Below the pieces are notes generated by a model. It did not search any database. It worked only from the letters and a program-made list of their open reading frames with translations, and was not told the origin of the DNA. Shown one piece after another: positions 43,370-52,894 of a stretch of 64,000 nt of DNA. The position numbers and the translations under genes were made by a program. The DNA comes from an uncultured Muribaculum sp. (lineage in GTDB: Bacteria > Bacteroidota > Bacteroidia > Bacteroidales > Muribaculaceae), in the NCBI GenBank assembly GCA_910587665.1, contig CAJUMZ010000013.1, positions 1 to 64,000 of the forward strand, in the 5' to 3' direction. The number at the start of each line of letters is the position of its first letter. Position 1 is the first letter of the stretch.

Positions 43370-44467
43370 TCAGTTTTTATAGTTTTTCTTATAGAATTTC
43401 TTTTTCACAACCTTTGCAGGGAAAGTCTTGCGGCGTATCCTTACCTTAAGCGGGGTATCGACAGCGGCATAACAGGCATCGACCATCGCAAGCGCGATGC
43501 TTTTGTCGACCGATATCGCGTGGTAACCGGTCGTGACAACACCTATCGGCTCTTCGTCGTCATTCAGCACCTCATATCCGTGACGCGGTATCGCACGGTC
43601 AAGGAGTTCAATACCCACAAGTTTTCGCCGCAAGCCTTCGGCTTTCAGCCTCACTACCGCATCCTTACCTATGAATTCTTCCTTATCGAGTTTCACAAAC
43701 ACCCCGAGTCCGGCTTCAAGCGGAGAAATATCGTCACCAAGCTCATTACCGTAAAGCGGCAACCCGACTTCGAAGCGCAATGTGTCACGGCAACCAAGTC
43801 CACATGGCTCCACTTTTCCACTTGCTATCAGTTCATCCCACATACGACATATCAGCGCATGAGACGCATACACCTCAAAACCGTCTTCACCGGTATATCC
43901 GGTACGGCTGACAATCACGCTCTCACCGTTAATGTCAAGCGTCTTAAAGGTGTAAAAAGAAAGTTCAGCACAGTCAAGACCAAGCACCTGAGTCATTACC
44001 TGTTCGGAAAGCGGTCCCTGTATGGCAAGCTCTCCGAGACTGTCGCTCATATTGTCGATCATCACGTCAAATCCTTCGGCACACGAACGTATCCACGCGA
44101 CATCCTTATCAATATTGGAAGCATTTATTACAAGGAAGAAGTCATCATCATCGCGCTTGTACACGAGAAGATCGTCAACCACCCCGCCATCGGGATTCAG
44201 CATCATGCCATAGAAGCATTTGCCGGGTGTCCCCCCGGTAACATCGTTGGTAAAAATATGGTTGACAAACTTTTCAGCGTCAGCACCTGTCACCGACACC
44301 TCCCCCATATGGGAGACATCAAATACACCGCAGGCATTGCGCACCGCATTGTGTTCCTCCACGATCCCTTTATACTGTATCGGCATCAAAAATCCGCCGA
44401 AAGGACTCATTTGCGCCCCAAGAGCCACATGCTTGTCATAAAGACATGTCCTTTTCTCATTTTCCAT
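43370..44467 (-). CDS. gcvT: aminomethyltransferase (T protein)
   Basis: Transfers the one-carbon unit from GcvH to tetrahydrofolate and releases ammonia. 365 residues. MSPFGGFLMPIQYKGIVEEH near 20, FDVSHMGEV near 48 and YTGEDGFEVY near 196 are conserved folate-site motifs. Overlaps the end of lplA by 11 nt. Confidence 0.94.
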   Translation of the reverse strand: MENEKRTCLYDKHVALGAQMSPFGGFLMPIQYKGIVEEHNAVRNACGVFDVSHMGEVSVTGADAEKFVNHIFTNDVTGGTPGKCFYGMMLNPDGGVVDDLLVYKRDDDDFFLVINASNIDKDVAWIRSCAEGFDVMIDNMSDSLGELAIQGPLSEQVMTQVLGLDCAELSFYTFKTLDINGESVIVSRTGYTGEDGFEVYASHALICRMWDELIASGKVEPCGLGCRDTLRFEVGLPLYGNELGDDISPLEAGLGVFVKLDKEEFIGKDAVVRLKAEGLRRKLVGIELLDRAIPRHGYEVLNDDEEPIGVVTTGYHAISVDKSIALAMVDACYAAVDTPLKVRIRRKTFPAKVVKKKFYKKNYKN

Positions 44468-45443
44468 TATTGTCCGGTATTATCAAGTTTATAAGTTGTC
44501 GTATATCAAGAGAGGCAATAACTTCCGACGGATCGGTTTCCGCCAAAGCCGCCCCAACCGCCTCACGGGTGTAATCAACTCCCCGCAACGGCTCTATAAT
44601 CTTAAGGTCGATATCTCCCACCTGAAAGTAATCGCCAGCAAAATTAAGGTCTACGATGCGACCGCCTTTCAGCTCTATCTCCACAAAAAACTCGCCTACG
44701 CCATCAATGCGCATTGAATGATGGCGGGAACAGCGCGGATTTTTTCCATAAATCCACTTGTCGGCAAAGTATGGGCGTGACATTTCCTCAATACGCGCCA
44801 CATCTTCCGCATCAAGAGAGATTTTACCGTCGCATAGGGCCAAACGAACGTAATGCTTGAACTCGTCGATAGAGATGTCGGTATGTTCACGCAACACGGT
44901 AATATGACTTCTTACCGAATCAACCCCCTTTGACCGAAGCTTCTCACCGGAGGGGGATATTGCCGCCGACATATGGGCAAGATCAGTGTCATAGAGCATA
45001 GTGCCATGTACGATGCTTCTTCCCGGGATATGGTAAAACGCGTTACCCGAAACTTTTCTTCCACCGATGGTCACATCGTTTCTTCCGCTACTTTCAGCTG
45101 CGACACCAAGACCACGGAGCATAGCCGCCACCCTCTCCGTATAATTGGAAAAAGTGGTAACCACGTCATCGCTTGACACAACATAGCTGAACATTATATT
45201 GTCCATATCGGCATATACACATCCACCCCCGCTCTTTCGGCGAAACACGGCAATGCCATGTTGACGGCAATAAGGCATATTGACCTCATTGTCGACAAGC
45301 TGGTTTCTGCCAAAAATCACGGTAGGATTTACCTGCCACATAAAAAACGCTTCATCATAAAATCGACGCGCGACGTATTCCTCCATCGCGAGATAGAAAG
45401 GTAACGGGCGCACGTCATTGTCCGGCAAAGAAACGTACTTCAT
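44457..45443 (-). CDS. lplA: lipoate-protein ligase
   Basis: 328 residues. Uses ATP to attach scavenged lipoate to lipoyl domains, here most likely GcvH. RRKSGGGCVYADMDNIMFSY near 71 is the signature; the C-terminal domain (about 240-328) is the LplA accessory domain. The start at 45443 has the promoter's -7 box 35 nt upstream; a longer frame from 45548 runs through the promoter. As the first gene, its place ensures that H protein can be lipoylated. Confidence 0.9.
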   Translation of the reverse strand: MKYVSLPDNDVRPLPFYLAMEEYVARRFYDEAFFMWQVNPTVIFGRNQLVDNEVNMPYCRQHGIAVFRRKSGGGCVYADMDNIMFSYVVSSDDVVTTFSNYTERVAAMLRGLGVAAESSGRNDVTIGGRKVSGNAFYHIPGRSIVHGTMLYDTDLAHMSAAISPSGEKLRSKGVDSVRSHITVLREHTDISIDEFKHYVRLALCDGKISLDAEDVARIEEMSRPYFADKWIYGKNPRCSRHHSMRIDGVGEFFVEIELKGGRIVDLNFAGDYFQVGDIDLKIIEPLRGVDYTREAVGAALAETDPSEVIASLDIRQLINLIIPDNNGK

Positions 45444-45477
45444 GGCGATCGTGTTTTCGTGGTTTAAGTTAACTTTC

Positions 45478-45485
45478 CAAAGATA
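45478..45485 (-). promoter_or_regulatory. -7 promoter box of the gcv operon
   Basis: TATCTTTG on the minus strand, a perfect TAnnTTTG. No glycine riboswitch fits in the 35-nt leader. Confidence 0.6.
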
Positions 45486-45512
45486 AAAAATGTTTTTTTC
45501 ACTACCAAAAAA

Positions 45513-45545
45513 CCGATGGTGCTTTTTTATGATACACACCATCGG
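45513..45545 (-). terminator. terminator of the guaD-MFS-APC operon
   Basis: Perfect 9-bp stem CCGATGGTG/CACCATCGG; on the minus strand it is followed by six T. It lies 28 nt after the APC stop. Confidence 0.85.
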
Positions 45546-45573
45546 CAATATATAGAAAATAATATCTTAAAAA

Positions 45574-47007
45574 CTATTTTTTCAAAGGAGTAATAACCTT
45601 CGGCTTATGAAATATGACGTACAATACCGGAGGTAATATCAGACAAGCATATATTACTGCGACAGTACCGATATAGGCAGGCTGCTTACTTATGTCAAGT
45701 TGTGCCGGAGGGAAGAAACATAGCACAAAGGTGCCGGCAGCGCCAAGGATACCCACAATACCGACAACCCATGCAAGAAAGTTCCCTTTTCCAACCCGAA
45801 ACGGACGAGGCTTGGCTCGCTCTTTATACCGAAGCCGCAAAAATGCCACGAACAATATTACATACATAGTAAGATAAATCGCATTGGTCATCTGCATCAA
45901 CATCTGATAGCCCTGTTGTACTTGAGGAGACAAAGCATACACAAAAACGATTACCGACACAATCACACCTTGTGATATAAGAATGAAAAGCGGAGCACCA
46001 TGCTTATTTTCTTTTGCCACTACCTTAGGCAAATAACCATTGTCGGCGATGTACTTCATAACCGATGCCGGACCTGTTATCCATGTTATAGAGTTTGCCA
46101 CGACTCCAAATGCAAGGGCAATCGCTATAAACGGGAGCACACGGCTCAAATGCGAGAACCCAAGATAATGCTTGAATGCCACAATCACCGATTGCGTTAT
46201 GCTCAAATCACCGGAAGGGATGATAACCGCAACAGATAATGTACCAAGTATATATATTATACCGATGACCACGCATGTCCAAAACAAGGCTTTAGGATAC
46301 CCTTTCCCCGGATCTTTCATCATATACACATGCACCCCGTTCACCTCAAGGCCTGAAAAGAAAAGTAGAATGCTTGCCGCCATCACGACATCATCCATTG
46401 TGCGAAATTTAGGGATCAAAGATGCGGCGGATGTATCCATTTCTATCTTCCCGCCTGCGATTATGTAATATATGCCAAATGCGATAAGGAGTGCGACAGG
46501 GATCACAATACCAATCCATACCCCAAGAGATGACAATTTACCGATATGTTTTAATCCTCGTGTCCCGGCAAGAGTGCAAAACCAGAAAACAACCAGAACA
46601 AATGCTATTATATACACTTTGTTGGTTGCAAGCTCCCCAACGATACTGTCGGGAAACACATAAGAGAATGTAACTGCAGCAAAAGTAAGGGAAATAGGAT
46701 AAAAAAATATGGACTGCACCCACTGGAGCCATGTCGCTACAATCGCAGGCCGATACCCGAAAGCATTGCTGACCCACTGAAAAATACCGCCCTGACCTGC
46801 AAACATCGACCCAAGTTCAGCCGATACCAATGCAACGGGAATTAGAAATATAATCAATGCTATGCCATACAGGGATATTGACGTAAGTCCGTAAAAGGCT
46901 TCTGAAGGGAAACCATATATATTTATTATTATTGCTATATTCATAGCAACAATAGTGGCAATTGAGAAATATACCGATTTCTTTGCCGGTTGATTGTTCG
47001 CTCCCAT
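45574..47007 (-). CDS. APC-superfamily amino acid permease
   Basis: 477 residues with 12 helices. Helix 1 has GFPSEAFYG and the region AELGSMFAGQGGIFQWV (near 64) is typical of the glutamate/GABA antiporter branch of APC. Inner membrane; the solute cannot be told. It lies behind guaD and the MFS gene, separated only by stem-loops, so an aminated purine or an amino acid is possible. Confidence 0.8.
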   Translation of the reverse strand: MGANNQPAKKSVYFSIATIVAMNIAIIINIYGFPSEAFYGLTSISLYGIALIIFLIPVALVSAELGSMFAGQGGIFQWVSNAFGYRPAIVATWLQWVQSIFFYPISLTFAAVTFSYVFPDSIVGELATNKVYIIAFVLVVFWFCTLAGTRGLKHIGKLSSLGVWIGIVIPVALLIAFGIYYIIAGGKIEMDTSAASLIPKFRTMDDVVMAASILLFFSGLEVNGVHVYMMKDPGKGYPKALFWTCVVIGIIYILGTLSVAVIIPSGDLSITQSVIVAFKHYLGFSHLSRVLPFIAIALAFGVVANSITWITGPASVMKYIADNGYLPKVVAKENKHGAPLFILISQGVIVSVIVFVYALSPQVQQGYQMLMQMTNAIYLTMYVILFVAFLRLRYKERAKPRPFRVGKGNFLAWVVGIVGILGAAGTFVLCFFPPAQLDISKQPAYIGTVAVIYACLILPPVLYVIFHKPKVITPLKK

Positions 47008-47026
47008 AAATCTATAGTTTTATATA

Positions 47027-47059
47027 CTGTTCCCCCCTTATGTCAAAAGGGAGGAACAG
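47027..47059 (-). other. intercistronic stem-loop between MFS and APC genes
   Basis: A 13-bp stem with one G-U pair that only forms on the minus-strand RNA (C34 opposite A52 would mismatch on the other strand). The stem is not followed by a T run, so it is more likely an mRNA-stabilising or processing hairpin than a terminator. Confidence 0.5.
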
Positions 47060-47081
47060 CATTTAAATGAAACGGAAATCC

Positions 47082-48305
47082 TCATGCTTTCTTTGCCGTC
47101 TCTTTCTGAACAAGTATCAGAAGTATAGCGACAGCTGCAGCTATAACAAACGGCAAAAACATTGTTTCAGCACCTGATTTTTCAAGACCGGAAGGTATAT
47201 TCTGAAGGACACCTCCGATAATAAACATAAACGCATTGACAAATGCAGAGCTCGTACCGACAAGCGGACCTCCGGCAACGTCAGAACCGACCATAAAAGC
47301 AATCATCTCGGCTGTCGCGCCAAAGCCGATAAGGAACATCATCACCTGAGTCAGCCACAAAGGCATGTGAACATAGATGACAAGCAAAAGAGCGACCAAA
47401 ACGATTATCATGCCTACCAAAGCCGGTGTCTTGCGATTATTGGTCTTGGTAGACCACTTCGGCCATATAAGGCTGCCTATGCCAAGGCCGGCCCAACATA
47501 GAGCCGAACCGAGATTTCCGGCATCAGCCGAATATCCCATATGCTCAAGCATTGTCGGAGCCCATACAACGCCAATCGCAAGCTGAAGGCCAAAAGCGAT
47601 ACCACCCCAGACAGATGCAATCCATACTTGCGGGCGACGTACGATCTGCCACAAATCACCGAATACCTTTTTGAACGGATTTCCTCCTCCCTGGACTTTG
47701 GTAGGATTCTTCACAAACAGGAATGCAAGGATTACAAGCAGTACTCCAAAAAATCCGAGATATACAAACAAATGATTATAAGTAGTATGAGCCATTACCC
47801 AGTTGGTGATCGGCTGCTGTATGGCAGAAGACAGCGATGATGCCGTCTCTACATATCCAAACATAGTCCCATACGCAGCCATGCCAAACCATATACCGCC
47901 TATATAACCGGCTCCGACAAAACCACAGCATGCACCCAGTGCCATCACCACCTGGGCAAGAATCACCATACTGTAAGACTCGGCAAGTCCATATAAAAAG
48001 ACGCCTGCCGTAACGAGAATAAACGCAGGGATCAAGACTTTTCGCGATCCGAAAGAATCAAGAAACGCACCTCCAAAAAATTGGAAAATAGCAAACGCCC
48101 ACGTATAAACGCCGGCAATTATCGTCAATTCCGACGTAGTAAGCCTTAACTCGCTTTTAATATCACCTTGGACAATCGAGAACATTGTCTGCACATTGAA
48201 AAGAAACAGGACAAACAGCACCACGATAATCCATATCCACCATGCACGTGCCCCTCCCAACTTAGGAGTAGAAGAAGCTACTGTTGAAGGTTGTAATGTT
48301 GCCAT
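47082..48305 (-). CDS. MFS transporter, OFA-like
   Basis: 407 residues, 12 helices. The loop 2-3 signature appears as GGAFLDSFGSRKVLIP near 78, and the first half has the layout of oxalate/formate-antiporter-type MFS proteins. The substrate is unknown; the neighbours suggest a purine, carboxylate or amino acid. 74 nt after guaD. Confidence 0.78.
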   Translation of the reverse strand: MATLQPSTVASSTPKLGGARAWWIWIIVVLFVLFLFNVQTMFSIVQGDIKSELRLTTSELTIIAGVYTWAFAIFQFFGGAFLDSFGSRKVLIPAFILVTAGVFLYGLAESYSMVILAQVVMALGACCGFVGAGYIGGIWFGMAAYGTMFGYVETASSLSSAIQQPITNWVMAHTTYNHLFVYLGFFGVLLVILAFLFVKNPTKVQGGGNPFKKVFGDLWQIVRRPQVWIASVWGGIAFGLQLAIGVVWAPTMLEHMGYSADAGNLGSALCWAGLGIGSLIWPKWSTKTNNRKTPALVGMIIVLVALLLVIYVHMPLWLTQVMMFLIGFGATAEMIAFMVGSDVAGGPLVGTSSAFVNAFMFIIGGVLQNIPSGLEKSGAETMFLPFVIAAAVAILLILVQKETAKKA

Positions 48306-48339
48306 AATTTTTTACTTAAATAGATTGGACGAATGAAAA

Positions 48340-48370
48340 AGCGGTTGCCCGGGAATTTAAGGCAACCGCT
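48340..48370 (-). terminator. stem-loop after guaD, attenuator or terminator
   Basis: Perfect 10-bp stem AGCGGTTGCC/GGCAACCGCT with an 11-nt loop, followed on the minus strand by TTTTC. Only 35 nt separate it from the MFS start, with no promoter box in that gap, so it likely allows partial read-through. Confidence 0.65.
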
Positions 48371-48379
48371 ATTTAAGGA

Positions 48380-49789
48380 TCAAGCCTTTTCCGGAGATGT
48401 AAAATCGGCGGCATACATGAATTTCTTGTCACGTACACGATCAAAGACTTTATTTCCTGCCACGTAAGTGGCCTTATTCATTGTATCAAGCGCAAGGGTC
48501 TGCAAGATGAACAGTTTGTCAAAGATCGAGGTCGCGAATTGCATCCTCCATTCAACAAATTCAGAAGGCTTCAAATCAAGCACAGCTATGTCGGCCTCAT
48601 AGCCCGGGGCAAGTGAGCCGATAGTTTTTTCGAGATGCAATGCCTCGGCTCCGCCTCGCGTTGCAAGATAAAAACTCTTCAAGGCATCAAGATTTTTCAT
48701 CTGAAGCATGGCAACCTTGTATGCTTCGTTCAACTGACGGGGAATTGAGAAATTAGTTCCACCGCCTACGTCAGTACCCATGCCGGTCCTTACCGGTCGG
48801 CGAGGATTTTTTGCCTCCCAATATTTAAACTCTCCATCTCCAAGGAATAAATTGGATGAAGGACAATGGGCGACACCACAGTCACAGTCATGCAGGGTCT
48901 GCCATTCATCCTCCCTGACAAGGCAACAGTGAGCCATTATCGAATGATTGTCGACAAGACCATATTTTTTGTAAACATCAGTATAATTCTTTGCATCGGG
49001 GAACAACTGGTTAACCCATGCAAGTTCGCCATAAGCTTCATCAAGATGAGTGTGCATATAGACTCCCTGATCAATATAACGCTGATAGAGTTCGCCGGCA
49101 AGGGCAAGTTGTTTGTCAGTACTTGTCGGAGCAAAACGGGGAACAATAGCGTAAAGCTGACGCCCGCGATGATGCCACTTTTTCAAAAGCTGTTCAGTCA
49201 AGGTTATAGACTCTTCAGCGGACTCGTCTTTTAATGAATCGGGAAGATTCCTGTCCTGTAATACCTTTCCGGAAATCATACGCGTATTATAACGCTCCGA
49301 TTCCTCAAAGAATGCGTCGACCGACTCGGCAAAAGTCGTAGCAAACACATTGGCGGTAGTAGTACCTTGCTCAAGCAGCTGACGGAAAAAGACCTTTGCA
49401 ACATTATCGGCAAAAGCTTTATCCTTGAACTTGGATTCTGTCGGGAATGTATATTGGTTAAGCCATGAAAGCAATGTGTCGCCAAAAGAACCAATCATTG
49501 GAGATTGTACATAGTGAACATGGCAATCGATAAATCCGGGAAGAATTACCGCGTCTTGATATTGATCCACATTCTTTAACTGAGGATATTTTGGAGCAAT
49601 ATCCTTATAATCACCGACATCAATCATAATTCCGTCTTGAATGACTATGAGCCCGTCGTCAAGATATTGGTAACATTTCGACTCATCAGTTGCAATAAAA
49701 GGATCGGCAGTATAGGTAAGCATCTGCCCCCTGACTCCTTTTAGCTCCCCTCCATTTTGATTTACAGGTAATGCTGTAGTTTTACACAT
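48380..49789 (-). CDS. guaD: guanine deaminase
   Basis: Metal-dependent amidohydrolase converting guanine to xanthine and ammonia. 469 residues. Metal ligands in GFIDCHVHY near 83-91, HTHLDEAYGELAW near 240 and MGTDVGGGTNFS near 328; HCPSSNLFLGDG near 290 is a guanine deaminase mark. ATG at 49789 rather than the open extension at 49837. No clear TAnnTTTG box lies between it and the RNA terminator at 49984, so it may be read through from the RNA promoter at 50156. Confidence 0.9.
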   Translation of the reverse strand: MCKTTALPVNQNGGELKGVRGQMLTYTADPFIATDESKCYQYLDDGLIVIQDGIMIDVGDYKDIAPKYPQLKNVDQYQDAVILPGFIDCHVHYVQSPMIGSFGDTLLSWLNQYTFPTESKFKDKAFADNVAKVFFRQLLEQGTTTANVFATTFAESVDAFFEESERYNTRMISGKVLQDRNLPDSLKDESAEESITLTEQLLKKWHHRGRQLYAIVPRFAPTSTDKQLALAGELYQRYIDQGVYMHTHLDEAYGELAWVNQLFPDAKNYTDVYKKYGLVDNHSIMAHCCLVREDEWQTLHDCDCGVAHCPSSNLFLGDGEFKYWEAKNPRRPVRTGMGTDVGGGTNFSIPRQLNEAYKVAMLQMKNLDALKSFYLATRGGAEALHLEKTIGSLAPGYEADIAVLDLKPSEFVEWRMQFATSIFDKLFILQTLALDTMNKATYVAGNKVFDRVRDKKFMYAADFTSPEKA

Positions 49790-49975
49790 AAAGGTTTGAA
49801 TTTTAATAAAACAATAAATTAACTCCTTAGAAAGCACTGATAGTAAACCAAGGATAGGGATCTAAAGTCATCTATACAACCAAGAACACTATTGATGAAA
49901 TTCAATACAATGTTTTCTATTTATTAGAACATCTCTAATTTTCATATGTTCATTATCCTGCATTTAATTATAAAT

Positions 49976-50149
49976 ATAAAAGAAAATCCGGATACGCTCG
50001 CGCGCTGCCGGATTTCAAACCTATGATTCACTTATTTGTTGTTGCTTCGTATTTTTATAAGTCAATACCACTTCTCCAGTTGCCTGTCGGTAACCGGTGA
50101 TAATTTAATGATAATTAATAAGGAAGGTGTTTCACCGGTATCGTGTAGG
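49976..50149 (-). ncRNA. unassigned structured RNA upstream of guaD
   Basis: About 175 nt between a perfect promoter and a strong terminator. The sequence contains ACCGGTGA/TCACCGGT (50139-50132 and 50100-50093) around a 31-nt loop, an alternative small hairpin GGTGAAACACC, and the hairpin CAGGCAACTG. It does not match tRNA, SRP, 6S, purine, SAM, TPP or cobalamin riboswitch patterns that I know. It is either a free-standing small RNA or a leader that controls guaD by termination. Confidence 0.55.
49984..50015 (-). terminator. terminator of the guaD upstream RNA
   Basis: 8-bp stem AAATCCGG/CCGGATTT with a GC-rich 16-nt loop; the minus strand continues TCTTTTATATTTA. Confidence 0.75.
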
Positions 50150-50155
50150 CATTGG

Positions 50156-50187
50156 CAAATATAGCCCCTGTGTTTAAATAAACCAAA
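50156..50187 (-). promoter_or_regulatory. promoter of the guaD upstream RNA
   Basis: TTTG (50187-50184), 20 nt, TATATTTG (50163-50156) on the minus strand: a perfect match to the Bacteroidota consensus. It overlaps the DUF4831 terminator. Confidence 0.75.
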
Positions 50188-50199
50188 CACAAGGGCTAT
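50161..50199 (-). terminator. terminator of the DUF4831 gene
   Basis: 15-bp stem with one G-U pair on the minus RNA (ATAGCCC...GGGCTAT) and 9-nt loop, 25 nt after the stop. The following bases (ATTTG) are only weakly T-rich. Confidence 0.6.
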
Positions 50200-50223
50200 A
50201 TTTAATAAATTTTAACCAAATTT

Positions 50224-51303
50224 CTATTTAGTTCCAAGCTCTTTTATCGCGCCGGTCACAGGATTCAAAAGCAAATATGCCGGAGCTTTCTTATCAGTAA
50301 ACATCTTGGGATCAAGTCCGAAAGTTATGCCATACTGAGCGGCATCAATACTGCCTTCCCAAAAAGTCTTCCCATTATAGTCAATCTCGATCGCCGCCGA
50401 TCCGGGAATGCAGTAAGCCACACCACCCTTCGGAAACTCTTTCTCTTCTCCCTTGTCATTGACAGGCATTTCACCTCGAGCTGTCACATTAAGAGTCAGC
50501 ATGACAGGATCGCCCGAAAGATCGGAGGCATCAACTATACCGTCAAGAGCCGATATTCGGGCAATAACGTGATTTTTGACCTCATCACCCGGCATGTAGG
50601 TAAACGTGCGCACAGACGTGGAATGTTGCTCCGTGCCAATAAACATCGCAGTAAGAGCAGCTTCCTGTGCCGCAATCTGATCCATCACAAGCTCCATTGC
50701 AGCACCGTCGGGCGGCATCTGGTCTGCCTGACCGGTAATAAGGTCATTACGGCTCTGACGAAGTTCATATATACGCTGAGCCGCAAGCTCGGCGCGCTTT
50801 GCCGACGATTGGCTCTGGAGCATCTCTTCACTCACTACCTGGCGGGCAGCAGCTGTCTCAAGCGGAGTCGGCGCAGCCTTAACAGGTTCAGGCAGCACAG
50901 GGTCTTCCGGCACACTTACATCTTCATAATTTATAGCAAGCGGAAGATTATTCTCATCCATGATCAAAAACGGGGAAAAGCCACCCTTGAATTCCATAAG
51001 GTAGCGACGGTCATCGTCAGCAATACCACGGGCATTGACAATCACCTGCTTAACTGACCATGATTCAGAAGGCTCAGTGACAGGATTGTCCACGTTAAGA
51101 TATTTTTTTGCATATTTATAAAATTCACCCGGTTTCTTCACTACACGCTCAGCCTCGATGGTTATATCAAGCACTGTAAGCGGTAGCGAATATACGAGTC
51201 CGTAATCATTGGCCTTGGTGGCGGTAAATTTTTGAGTTGTCTGCGCTGATGCCGCCGATGTCATGGCGAGCATACAGGCAAGCGATAAAAAAGTCTTTTT
51301 CAT
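50224..51303 (-). CDS. DUF4831 family secreted protein
   Basis: 359 residues with signal peptide ending in SAASA before QTTQ. The repeated motif YSLPLTVLDITIEAERVVKK near 33 and GPSEAGVEYC-type turn GGVAYCIPGSAAIEI near 298 fit DUF4831, a Bacteroidales family of unknown role. A middle coiled-coil stretch (about 175-240) is rich in Ala, Gln and Arg. Probably periplasmic or outer-membrane associated. Downstream of nnr by 37 nt. Confidence 0.8.
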   Translation of the reverse strand: MKKTFLSLACMLAMTSAASAQTTQKFTATKANDYGLVYSLPLTVLDITIEAERVVKKPGEFYKYAKKYLNVDNPVTEPSESWSVKQVIVNARGIADDDRRYLMEFKGGFSPFLIMDENNLPLAINYEDVSVPEDPVLPEPVKAAPTPLETAAARQVVSEEMLQSQSSAKRAELAAQRIYELRQSRNDLITGQADQMPPDGAAMELVMDQIAAQEAALTAMFIGTEQHSTSVRTFTYMPGDEVKNHVIARISALDGIVDASDLSGDPVMLTLNVTARGEMPVNDKGEEKEFPKGGVAYCIPGSAAIEIDYNGKTFWEGSIDAAQYGITFGLDPKMFTDKKAPAYLLLNPVTGAIKELGTK

Positions 51304-51340
51304 AATCGGTAATACATAATATTATTACTGTATCATACTT

Positions 51341-52852
51341 TTATTTCATTATATCACGAATCGCCATGCCGACACAATCAGCCACATCGGAGGCAAGCAC
51401 TCCGTACTCGCCATGCAGCTCGGCAGCAAGCGAACCGGCATATCCATGGATATAAGCCCCGAGTGTGGCGGCGAGGTCGGGAGAATACCCTTGTGCAAGC
51501 AGTCCGGCAATTATGCCCGTAAGCACATCCCCGCTCCCCGGAGTGGCAAGTGCGGGAGAGCCGCTTGCCGTAAAGAATAGTCGGTGATCAGGGCGCACGA
51601 CAGTGGTATAATGTCCTTTAAGAAGAATCACTATATTATATGTCTGAGCCTTCTGCATTGCCGTCATGATACGTGCTTCCTGAGACATGTGTTCACCAAA
51701 CAGACGATCAAACTCACCCGCATGTGGCGTGATTACCGACATGGGTGGAATTGTGTCAAGGATCATCGGACGCTGTGCGATGCAGTTTAGCCCGTCGGCA
51801 TCAATAAGCAAAGGTCTGGTGGATTGATTGACAAAAGTCTCCACTGCCCTTACCGTAAGATCATGGGTCCCCATGCCGGGACCAAGGGCGATGGCATCAT
51901 ATTGATGGCGGAGAGTGATCTCAGTGATACCGCTGTCATTGTGGTCAACCTGCACCATAGCCTCAGGCACAGATGTCTGCATGACCGGAAAACCGCAACG
52001 AGGCACATGCAAGGTAAGCTTTCCTACCCCTGCACGCAAAGCGCCGCGTGCCGCAAGCTGTGCCGCGCCAAGCATACCATAGCTTCCGGCTACAATCAAC
52101 GCCGAACCATAATCAGCCTTTGACGAGAATTCGCCTCGTTGGTGAAGCACCCGGCGGCCATCATGCTTCTCTAACAAGAAAAACTGAGTAGTGGTATTTT
52201 TTATCTCCGACGAACTCATACCTATGTCAAGCACTTTCCACTCTCCGAGAAACTCTGCATTGTCAGAGATGAAAAAAGCGAGCCGAGGAAACTGAATGGC
52301 AAGCGTCAGATCAGCATGAACGATATTACGACGCAGATTATTTTCATTCCACTCGGCAAACAATCCGGAGGGAACGTCGATTGAGACAATCTTTGCCTTT
52401 GAATTGTTGATATAATCTACAAGTGAACGGAATCCGCCGGTAAGCGACTCTCTCAATCCGGAGCCAAACAATCCGTCAATCACCACCGCTCCGGGAGTGA
52501 TCACCGGCGGGGTAAAGTCGCCGGTCACTTCAATGAAATTGACATTGCCAAGTTCGAGAAGCCGTTTTTTAGCATAGACACAACCCTCGCTAAGCCGGTT
52601 GAACACATTGAAAAGAAGCACCTCCACAGTATAGCCCTGCTCTATAAGCAACCGTGACACGACAAGCGCGTCGGCACCGTTGTTGCCATGACCGGCAAAC
52701 ACCCATACTTTCTTATCAGAAGTCCAGCGTGTCACAATCTCGGCTGTAATCGCCGCTGCCGCCCGCTCTATCAGCGCGGTCGATGCCACCCCCTCTTTCT
52801 CGATAGTATATTGCTCGATAGATCTTATCTGTTCGTTAGTAAATATTTTCAT
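51341..52852 (-). CDS. nnr: bifunctional NAD(P)H-hydrate epimerase / ADP-dependent dehydratase
   Basis: 503 residues. The YjeF N-domain (1-210) with GHGNNGADALVVSRLL near 53 epimerises damaged NAD(P)H; the ribokinase-like C-domain (about 225-503) with GPGMG near 325 and ATPGSGDVLTGIIAGLL near 435 dehydrates it with ADP. Repairs NAD(P)H in the cytosol. A TAAATTTG box (52902-52895) lies 43 nt upstream. Confidence 0.92.
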   Translation of the reverse strand: MKIFTNEQIRSIEQYTIEKEGVASTALIERAAAAITAEIVTRWTSDKKVWVFAGHGNNGADALVVSRLLIEQGYTVEVLLFNVFNRLSEGCVYAKKRLLELGNVNFIEVTGDFTPPVITPGAVVIDGLFGSGLRESLTGGFRSLVDYINNSKAKIVSIDVPSGLFAEWNENNLRRNIVHADLTLAIQFPRLAFFISDNAEFLGEWKVLDIGMSSSEIKNTTTQFFLLEKHDGRRVLHQRGEFSSKADYGSALIVAGSYGMLGAAQLAARGALRAGVGKLTLHVPRCGFPVMQTSVPEAMVQVDHNDSGITEITLRHQYDAIALGPGMGTHDLTVRAVETFVNQSTRPLLIDADGLNCIAQRPMILDTIPPMSVITPHAGEFDRLFGEHMSQEARIMTAMQKAQTYNIVILLKGHYTTVVRPDHRLFFTASGSPALATPGSGDVLTGIIAGLLAQGYSPDLAATLGAYIHGYAGSLAAELHGEYGVLASDVADCVGMAIRDIMK

Positions 52853-52894
52853 CTCTGATAAAGAATATTTAAACGGCTCATGTTAAGCCAGCCA

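Larger units (their letters stand above)
49838..50223. other. guaD-DUF4831 intergenic region
   Basis: 386 bp without a gene. From high to low on the minus strand: terminator of the DUF4831 gene (50161-50199), a perfect promoter (50187-50156), the structured RNA (about 50149-49976) with its own terminator, and about 140 bp of AT-rich DNA without motif up to guaD. Confidence 0.7.

Noticed and set aside
43352..44494. 380-residue plus-strand ORF opposite gcvT
   Set aside because: Antisense shadow of gcvT, which has all expected motifs on the other strand.
50016..50160. Known purine riboswitch or 6S RNA before guaD
   Set aside because: The conserved purine aptamer loops and the 6S open-bubble layout could not be found; kept as an unassigned RNA.
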